Positions 5,620 through 9,834 of a stretch of DNA of 9,834 bases are shown in pieces; the first letter of the stretch is position 1, and every line of letters begins with the position of its first letter. The stretch lies in assembly GCF_001509475.1 (NCBI RefSeq), contig NZ_LLZG01000129.1, positions 1 to 9,834 on the forward strand, written 5' to 3'. The position numbers were made by a program, and so were the translations under genes. The notes under the pieces are model-generated. The model had not been told where the DNA came from, did not search any database, and saw nothing but the letters and a program-made list of their open reading frames with translations. Source of the stretch: Streptomyces regalis (GTDB lineage: Bacteria; Actinomycetota; Actinomycetes; Streptomycetales; Streptomycetaceae).

Positions 5620-6500
5620 TCAACACGCTGAACTTGACAGGGAACTGACCTGGTCGTCGAAGAAGATGTGGGGCTTGAGGACTCGCATGATCGTGCTCTT
5701 GTCTATGCCGCCGAGGAAGAAGGCGTCGTTGACGGTCACTCCCCAGTCCTTCAGGCTGCGCACGGCACGTTCGTGGGCGGGTGCGTTGCGGGCGGTGACG
5801 AGAGAGACATGGACGCGGATCTGATATCCGGGGTCTGTTGTCCGCTGTTCTTCTTCGCGCTGCTGGAGTCGATTGATGCTGGCGAGGAAGTCCCGCAGGG
5901 GTCCCGGATCGTGCGGTGTGGCGGCGTTCATCGTCTCGTGGGAACGGAATCCCTCGATGCCGTCGGTCTGGTAGATCTGTTCCGAGGCGTCGTCGGCGAG
6001 TACGCCGTCGAAGTCGAAGGCGATCCGCAGGTCCTGGTCGTCGGTCTCGTCGGCCGTGATGGCACCCAGGACACGGCCGGCGGGCAGCCCGAGGGCGACG
6101 GCTTCGCGAACGTCGGTCTCGTTCGCGGACAGGAACAGAGACATGTTCAGGGCAGGCATGAAGTGGTAGGGCGAGCGGCCCTGCATGAAGATGGCCCGGC
6201 TGATCGGCAGGCCGTAGGCCTGGATGGATCGCATGACCCGAAGCCCCGTGTCGGGGTCGTTGCGTGACAGGACGATCACCTCGACCAGAGGGTCCTCGGG
6301 TGAAAGATCGTTCAGGGACAGCAGTCTGCGGATGAAGGGAAGGCGACGCCTTTGCCCAGCGTGTCGTTGAGGTGCTGTTCCTGGTAGGCGCGGTAGACCT
6401 CCTCCCCCTGCTCACGAAAGACGGCGTCCGCCTCCGCCAGGTCGAACAGCCCACTGGAGGCGATGCCGATGACCAGGCGCTTTTCAAGTTCGTAGGCCAC
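5620..6500 (-). pseudogene. 5'-nucleotidase, frameshifted and with altered C-terminus
   Basis: Two minus-strand frames join into one protein of the cytosolic 5'-nucleotidase (cN-I-like) family, which removes the 5'-phosphate from nucleoside monophosphates. The first part runs from GTG 6500 (GGGGGAG 4 nt upstream): AYELEKRLVIGIASS, LFDLAEADAVFREQGEE and GKGVAFP. After GVAFP the frame breaks: one base is missing in the CCC run at about 6337-6339, and without repair it stops at 6312. Adding one base restores FIRRLLSLNDLSPEDPLVEV and leads into the second part, with IVLSRNDPDTGLRVM, GRSPYHFMPALNMSLFLSAN, the HAD-like AFDFDGVLADD, and GGIDKSTIMRVLKPHIFFDDQ. After IFFDDQ the usual tail is replaced by 12 unrelated residues. 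The two lesions suggest a true pseudogene, although a base-call error could explain the first. Confidence 0.85.
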
Positions 6501-6790
6501 GGCACTCCCCCTTGCATCAATTCGCACACCTGTCTCAATCATCGTACCGAGTCGCCGTGCACCCCTGGGCTGGCCGGCGCCAGGGGCACCCCCGGTCGGC
6601 GGCTGTCCCGCGAGGAACCAGTGGTGCGGCACCCCCAGTCCGGCCGACGGGTACAGACGCCGTCTTCGTCTCAGACCCGGAAAAGGCCCCTGGCCGGTAT
6701 CAACGAGGACGTCCTGAGGTCGGCCTTCCGGTAAACGCGCTCACCGGCTCCGTACCCGGGGGCCGGACGCGAGGAGGCGACGCTGCACGG
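6501..6790. other. intergenic region upstream of the 5'-nucleotidase remnant
   Basis: No gene is supportable here. The small minus-strand ORF covering 6501-6632 is only the in-frame upstream extension of the nucleotidase. A hairpin with CCCCTGG (6562-6568) and CCAGGGG (6580-6586) is visible; it could end minus-strand transcripts arriving from the right. No -35/-10 pair is convincing. A second hairpin (GGCACCT 6800-6806, AGGTGCC 6819-6825) lies just to the right, inside the shifted reading frame of the next gene, where a terminator after its ancestral stop would be expected. Confidence 0.4.
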
Positions 6791-8440
6791 TCATCGCCCG
6801 GCACCTGGGGTGTTGGTGAGGTGCCCCATGACGCCTCGGCGGGGTCCATCGGGGCGGTGATGGAGCAAAGAACCGTCCCACCCGCCCTGGTCAGTCAGAA
6901 GAGCCGAGCTGGTCGAGCCAGGCGCGGGCAGCGCGGGCAGCGCGGGCAGCGCGGGCAGCGCGGGCAGCGCGGGCAGCGCGGGCAGCGCGGGCAGCGCGGG
7001 CAGCGCGGGCAGCGCGGGCAGGGCAGCGCGGGCAGCGCGGGCAGCGCGGCAGATGACCTGTTCGTCTGCGCCGACTCTGGTGATGACGCCGACTTTGCGG
7101 TTGAGGCGCGCGTTCACTTGCCGGTGCGTGGTGCCGGTTGCTTTGACGAGGTCGTTGACCATGGCTGTCAGCTGGGTGTGGGGGTCCGGTTCGGTGTCGG
7201 CTTCCTCGTCATGTTGCCCGTCGTCCTCGGGAGCGGCGTCGTAGAACGACTCCTGCTTCGAGCAGTCGGCGCAGGCCTCGAAGGCTCCGTCGACCTTCGC
7301 TTGCCCGCATCTGACGCATACCCACCCGCCGCACTTCGCACATGTCACCGAGGCTTCGTCCGAGTCGTGGCCCAAGGCGTGTTCCTGCGAAGTGCATGGG
7401 CCGGTGCAGGGCCGCACCGTAGCGCTGGGACTCGCTGCAGGCCTTGGCACGTCCCCGGGAGACTCCCGTACAGCGTGTTCTGCCTTCCAGCGGGCGTTGA
7501 ATTCCTTCCTGGACCGAGCGCGGGCCTGCTGGCAGGCTGCCTGCTCCTCAAGTGTGAGGTGGCTGAAGCACGCGGCTACCGGAGAAGGCAGGTCGTCGAC
7601 GAGCGGCCACTCGGCAGCCCGGCGGCGGCATCGGCGGCCAGTGGTCTTGCCGTATCGGGTGCACGTCCCGTCTGCAGTCGGCTCCTGCCTGCGAGGAGTC
7701 ACGGCGGCTTCCTCGGCACGGGGCTGGGACAGCTGGTCGGGAACTGCTTCCGTGGCCAGCTTTGTCTGCAGGACCTGCCTCCAGTCGTCACCGATCTGGG
7801 GAAGCGCGGGTGCGGCGGTGACTCCATTGATCCTCAGTCCGTGCCGCCCCGCCACGTGCTCGAACACCGGCCGGATCGCTGCAATGACGTCTTCAGTGAA
7901 CCTGGGGACGAGATAGGCCGGCACGATGAGGACGGCGTCCTGGGGATGCCCTAAGCGGCTTGCGGGGCCCAGTTCTACGTTTCCTACATCCGCAAGCAGG
8001 GCCGCGGCCTGGTTGTTGCCCTGCTCGTGCATCAGGAACGCCGTCTGGCCCAGAACACGATGCAGGGTGGAAGTCGCTGGCTCACCCGGCTGGAGTGACG
8101 GGGCAGGAGCCGTGACGGCGACAGATACGTGCAGGTGCGTCGCCGGGCCTTCGGACACGGGATGGCCGAAGGCAGGCGGTGTGCCATTGACCACCGATTC
8201 GATGGTGACCTGGTGGTTGTGGACCTCCTCAAGCGCTTCCTCGAGCACGCGGCGGGAGTCGGAGCTGACGAAGTTGTCCAATGCGCCCTGATTGACCCAG
8301 GTCAATATCAGCGTGGCACCGTCATAGGAGAGCGCTGTTACGTTCTGGCTCAGCAGAATCCAGGTGAACCGCCGCCGCTTTTTGGCTGCTTCCAGCACCT
8401 GCGGCCACAGCTCCTGCATGATCGCCGTCCTGTTCGCCAT
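6791..8440 (-). CDS. multidomain protein: DnaX-tau-like N-terminus, zinc motifs, HTH-like C-terminus
   Basis: The observed frame encodes 549 residues. Residues 10-85 (LWPQVLEAAKKRRRFTWILL, DGATLILTWVN, RRVLEEALEEV, VTIESVV) strongly resemble the C-terminal tau segment of actinobacterial DnaX, but the AAA+ clamp-loader part is absent. Residues 124-225 form an unrecognised domain (VLIVPAYLVPRFTEDVIAAIRP at its core). C260-x10-C271 with C291-x2-H294 looks like a small zinc site, and C367-x2-C370, C375-x2-C378, C390-x2-C393 like a zinc ribbon. An acidic linker precedes a helical segment (about 421-465, LVKATGTTHRQVNARLNRKVG) resembling helix-turn-helix ends of phage-type proteins. ATG 8440 follows GGGAGG. 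Leu163 is a TTA codon. A 9-bp repeat with a 4-nt deletion shifts the frame; the ancestral end, RAWLDQLGSSD, would stop at 6891 (517 residues). Function unknown; replisome or DNA association is inferred. Confidence 0.75.
   Translation of the reverse strand: MANRTAIMQELWPQVLEAAKKRRRFTWILLSQNVTALSYDGATLILTWVNQGALDNFVSSDSRRVLEEALEEVHNHQVTIESVVNGTPPAFGHPVSEGPATHLHVSVAVTAPAPSLQPGEPATSTLHRVLGQTAFLMHEQGNNQAAALLADVGNVELGPASRLGHPQDAVLIVPAYLVPRFTEDVIAAIRPVFEHVAGRHGLRINGVTAAPALPQIGDDWRQVLQTKLATEAVPDQLSQPRAEEAAVTPRRQEPTADGTCTRYGKTTGRRCRRRAAEWPLVDDLPSPVAACFSHLTLEEQAACQQARARSRKEFNARWKAEHAVRESPGDVPRPAASPSATVRPCTGPCTSQEHALGHDSDEASVTCAKCGGWVCVRCGQAKVDGAFEACADCSKQESFYDAAPEDDGQHDEEADTEPDPHTQLTAMVNDLVKATGTTHRQVNARLNRKVGVITRVGADEQVICRAARAARAALPALPALPALPALPALPALPALPALPALPALPAPGSTSSALLTDQGGWDGSLLHHRPDGPRRGVMGHLTNTPGAGR
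6924..7045 (+). repeat. 9-bp minisatellite (GCGGGCAGC)n within a coding region
   Basis: Ten perfect head-to-tail copies of GCGGGCAGC occupy 6924-7013. A pair of copies lacking GCGC at their junction follows (7014-7027), then two more perfect copies (7028-7045) and a degenerate end. The unit is a multiple of three, so whole-copy gain or loss keeps the frame: on the minus strand it reads Ala-Ala-Arg in the upstream frame and Leu-Pro-Ala after the 4-nt loss. Such tracts are prone to replication slippage and assembly error. Confidence 0.95.
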
Positions 8441-8555
8441 CCCGCCTCCCGCAACATGCCCGCTCTGCAGCGCAGAAGCTGGCGCTGGCAACTAGGGTTG
8501 CAACGAGGGCCGTTGGTCCTGGTCACCGGCTCTGGAGTTCCTGACGCAGGATCAC

Positions 8556-8780
8556 TTAGCAGCGCACGCACCCGGATCCCCTGGTTGTCGTGGTGCCCTC
8601 GGCCTTCTCGGTCGCCTCCCGGGCAACGGCGGCCCGGGCCGCGGCAAGGGCGGTGCGGATTCGGTGGGGACGGGGTCCGAGCAGGAAGCGGGCGAGCCGG
8701 ACAGCATCAGCGGCGCGGCCGCCGCCCTCATTCCAGGACTGGTGGCCTCGGCGTACACGCGACCTCGGGCCATGGCGCAA
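8556..8780 (-). CDS. possible small or decayed ORF between the nuclease and DnaX-tau-like genes
   Basis: A 74-codon frame starts at TTG 8780, 3 nt after the stop of the Mrr-like nuclease, and ends with TAA at 8556. From about residue 22 the translation (RAADAVRLARFLLGPRPHRI, then AALAAARAAVAREATEKAEG) looks like a helical protein, and about 80% of third positions are G or C. There is no Shine-Dalgarno, and the first 20 residues look random. A rival frame from ATG 8773 gives Pro/Ser-rich low-complexity sequence and is less convincing. It could be a real small coupled gene or the tail of a lost larger one. I do not recognise the family. Confidence 0.3.
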   Translation of the reverse strand: MRHGPRSRVRRGHQSWNEGGGRAADAVRLARFLLGPRPHRIRTALAAARAAVAREATEKAEGTTTTRGSGCVRC

Positions 8781-8783
8781 CAG

Positions 8784-9479
8784 TCAGGAGAGTGCCGAGG
8801 GCTTGCGCGGTGGCGGCAGGGCGCGCAGCAGTTCCCACAACGGTCTCGAGCCCGTGGCCCACTCCGCCAGGACTTTGCGGTCGACGAGGTGCAGCCGCTG
8901 CTGTTCGGCGAAGGTGCGGCCGGGCTGGGTGATCCGGCCGTTGGTCACCAGGACCACGACGTCCCCCTTGTGGACCGGCCGTCCCGTTCCGTTGAGGATC
9001 TGGAGGTCCGGTGTGCCCACGGCCGCGCCCCGCTCTCCGTTCTTGCGGTGCTTGCACCGGAGCACCCAGCGGCGTCCCAGCGGATCGGTGGCCTTCACGT
9101 CCGCTCCCAGGTCACCCTGCCCGCCGACCTGGGCGGCGTCTGTGCAGCCGTCGCGGCGCATCAGGTCCCGCACCGCGTGCTCGAACTCCCGGTGCGTCAG
9201 CGCATCCAGCTGCGCCAGCCCGTACCGCAGCGCACGTGCCTGAACCTGTTCCCACTTCATGCGCTGCACCCGCTGCTGCCACCACCCCGCAGCGGCCAGG
9301 ACGGCAAGGAGGGCGGCGACGAGCAGCACCCACCAGTGGGTGAGCAGCCAGTTGACCACCATCACGACCAGGGAAACGGCCGCCACGGTGACGACCAGGA
9401 GGACGACGAGCTGCACATCCCCCTGCTGCCGGCGCCTGCTCCTGCGCCGCGGGCGCCGCCTCGTGGGCCGCCGGCTCAC
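8784..9479 (-). CDS. membrane-anchored Mrr-like restriction endonuclease
   Basis: This encodes a 231-residue protein with an Arg-rich N-terminus (1-18), two hydrophobic segments (about 22-43 and 47-66) and a cytoplasmic Mrr-type nuclease domain (about 92-205). The positive N-terminus predicts both ends inside. The domain shows LTHREFEHAVRDLMRRDG, VGGQGDLGADV (D123, D127), VLRCKHR (141-143 in the Q-x-K position) and VVVLVTNGRIT. This is the PD-(D/E)xK core of type IV, modification-dependent restriction enzymes, except that the usual Gln of Q-x-K is Arg141 here. GTG 9479 overlaps the stop of the upstream small ORF by four bases (GTGA), so the two are probably translationally coupled. Streptomyces carry many such two-helix Mrr-like proteins, whose role may be defence or DNA turnover. 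The family call is good; activity is uncertain given the Gln-to-Arg change. Confidence 0.85.
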   Translation of the reverse strand: MSRRPTRRRPRRRSRRRQQGDVQLVVLLVVTVAAVSLVVMVVNWLLTHWWVLLVAALLAVLAAAGWWQQRVQRMKWEQVQARALRYGLAQLDALTHREFEHAVRDLMRRDGCTDAAQVGGQGDLGADVKATDPLGRRWVLRCKHRKNGERGAAVGTPDLQILNGTGRPVHKGDVVVLVTNGRITQPGRTFAEQQRLHLVDRKVLAEWATGSRPLWELLRALPPPRKPSALS

Positions 9480-9736
9480 CGGCCGCTGCCCATCATGGAG
9501 AAGTCGATCGGGTACGACACCGTCGGCCGGGGAACGGCCGGCACCATCTTGGGGGTGTCGAACTTGATCGGGTAGGAGACCGTCGGCCGCGGCTGCGCGC
9601 CGTCTCCCTCCCGGGTCGTCGTCTGCTCGAACCGGATCGGGTACTGCACTGTTGATTGCGGCCGCGGCGCCGTGCCGTCGGCGGTGCCCACCTGCACCCC
9701 ACCGTTGCCTATCCCGACCACGGCTGACGCGACCAC
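9476..9736 (-). CDS. small protein with three PRP-TV-x-YPI-x-F repeats, unknown function
   Basis: The frame encodes up to 86 residues. I do not recognise the family. Three imperfect copies of one motif stand out: PRPQSTVQYPIRF (25-37), PRPTVSYPIKF (49-59) and PRPTVSYPIDF (69-79), about 20-22 residues apart and separated by polar linkers, with a short MMGSGR end. The invariant core is TV-x-YPI-x-F. There is no membrane segment; the first 20 residues are Gly/Val-rich. GTG 9736 has no ribosome site and lies only 16 nt beyond the transposase stop of the adjacent IS element, so the native 5' end may have been cut off; GTG 9721 is another possible start. The stop overlaps the start of the Mrr-like nuclease (GTGA), which argues that it is a real gene and functionally tied to that nuclease. 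Confidence 0.6.
   Translation of the reverse strand: MVASAVVGIGNGGVQVGTADGTAPRPQSTVQYPIRFEQTTTREGDGAQPRPTVSYPIKFDTPKMVPAVPRPTVSYPIDFSMMGSGR
9501..9660 (+). repeat. three degenerate DNA repeats encoding the YPI motifs
   Basis: Copies begin at 9501, 9561 and 9630. The first two share about 25 of 29 bases (core GATCGGGTA followed by GACACCGTCGGCCG or GAGACCGTCGGCCG). The third keeps GATCGGGTACTGCACTGTTG and is more diverged. Spacing is 60 and 69 bases, both multiples of three, consistent with in-frame internal duplication within the small minus-strand gene. Confidence 0.8.
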
Positions 9737-9737
9737 G

Positions 9738-9834
9738 GCTAAGACGTCATCTCATTTGGTGAGCCTGCGGTAGCAGATCAGGGTGCAGGCGATGCTGGTG
9801 AAGGCGAGGAAGTGGTCGGCTTTGCGTTCGTAGC
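9738..9834 (-). mobile_element. end of an IS5-family insertion sequence (truncated by window)
   Basis: The transposase 3' end and a short tail occupy the right edge. The element probably ends within AGACGTCATCTCATTT (about 9742-9757), the non-coding strip after the transposase stop, with the outer boundary near CTAA at 9739-9742. The exact terminal inverted repeat and target duplication cannot be confirmed, because the other end lies outside the window. Confidence 0.65.
9752..9834 (-). CDS. IS5-family transposase, C-terminal 26 residues (partial)
   Basis: The minus-strand frame entering from the right edge reads YERKADHFLAFTSIACTLIC followed by YRRLTK and a TGA at 9752-9754. This is the typical C-terminus of Streptomyces IS5-family (DDE) transposases, where Y-(x)2-R-K-x-x-H-F-L-A-F and the final CYRRL-x-K are strongly conserved. 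The catalytic domain lies beyond the window. Nothing indicates that this copy is broken within the visible part. Confidence 0.85.
   Translation of the reverse strand, partial: YERKADHFLAFTSIACTLICYRRLTK

Noticed and set aside
6791..6890. C-terminal extension (Leu-Pro-Ala tail and about 40 following residues) as a real domain
   Set aside because: It arises only from the 4-nt loss in the repeat. Its composition resembles intergenic DNA, and the restored frame ends naturally at 6891. It is kept in the CDS coordinates only because that is what the sequence as given encodes.
6924..7045. CRISPR array
   Set aside because: The units are contiguous 9-mers with no spacers, so it is a tandem repeat.
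6512..7954. 480-codon + strand ORF containing a long Gly-Gln-Arg repeat (collagen-like)
   Set aside because: It is the shadow of the 9-bp repeat read from the wrong strand. The opposite strand has a proper start, known-fold similarity and zinc motifs; this frame has none.
8664..9575. 303-codon + strand ORF over the nuclease and YPI gene
   Set aside because: Composition typical of an antisense frame, rich in Pro and His, with no domain. The minus strand shows an Mrr domain and two membrane helices.

Overview
The window looks like a high-GC actinobacterial chromosome, most probably Streptomyces. The coding regions favour G/C at third codon positions. GTG starts are common and several gene pairs are tightly spaced. 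The protein families (PPOX/F420-type, SnoaL-like, UlaG-like MBL, membrane-anchored Mrr-type nuclease) and the IS5-family transposase tail resemble Streptomyces proteins. All identifications are from reading the sequence; no database search was run.

Left part (1-3038): a MarR-type repressor gene on the + strand (280-795) faces a run of four minus-strand genes. In transcription order these are a VOC/glyoxalase protein (3038-2658), an MBL-fold hydrolase (2576-1794), a SnoaL/NTF2-like protein (1756-1361) and a PPOX-type flavin/F420 oxidoreductase-like protein (1287-862). A 17-bp-stem bidirectional terminator (812-862) separates MarR from PPOX, and a perfect 11-bp-stem hairpin lies between SnoaL and PPOX. 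The set looks like a small-molecule or redox detoxification cluster; its substrate cannot be read from the sequence.

Middle part (3039-6500): an intergenic region with a 12-bp palindrome leads into a spore-photoproduct-lyase-like radical SAM gene (3325-4206, +). Next comes an HxlR-family repressor (4253-4588, -) divergent from an NmrA/QorB-like NAD(P)-binding reductase (4653-5498, +). A 10-bp perfect inverted repeat occupies their shared promoter and is the likely operator. A strong hairpin (5531-5579) follows, then a broken 5'-nucleotidase gene (6500-5620, -) with a 1-nt frameshift and a replaced C-terminus.

Right part (6501-9834) is accessory-like. A minus-strand gene (8440-6791) encodes an unusual multidomain protein. 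It has an N-terminal segment resembling the C-terminal (tau) region of actinobacterial DnaX but no ATPase, then a middle domain I do not recognise, Cys/His zinc-binding motifs and an HTH-like helical region. A 9-bp minisatellite near its 3' end has lost 4 nt. This moves the reading frame from Ala-Ala-Arg repeats to Leu-Pro-Ala repeats and bypasses what looks like the ancestral C-terminus (ending near 6891). The gene also has a TTA (bldA) codon. Upstream is a membrane-anchored Mrr-like endonuclease gene (9479-8784), whose start overlaps by 4 nt the end of a small ORF (9736-9476) with three PRP-TV-x-YPI-x-F repeats. That ORF abuts the end of an IS5-family element whose transposase C-terminus runs off the right edge. 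The most interesting candidates are the DnaX-tau-like protein with its frame-switching repeat and the coupled YPI-repeat/membrane-nuclease pair.
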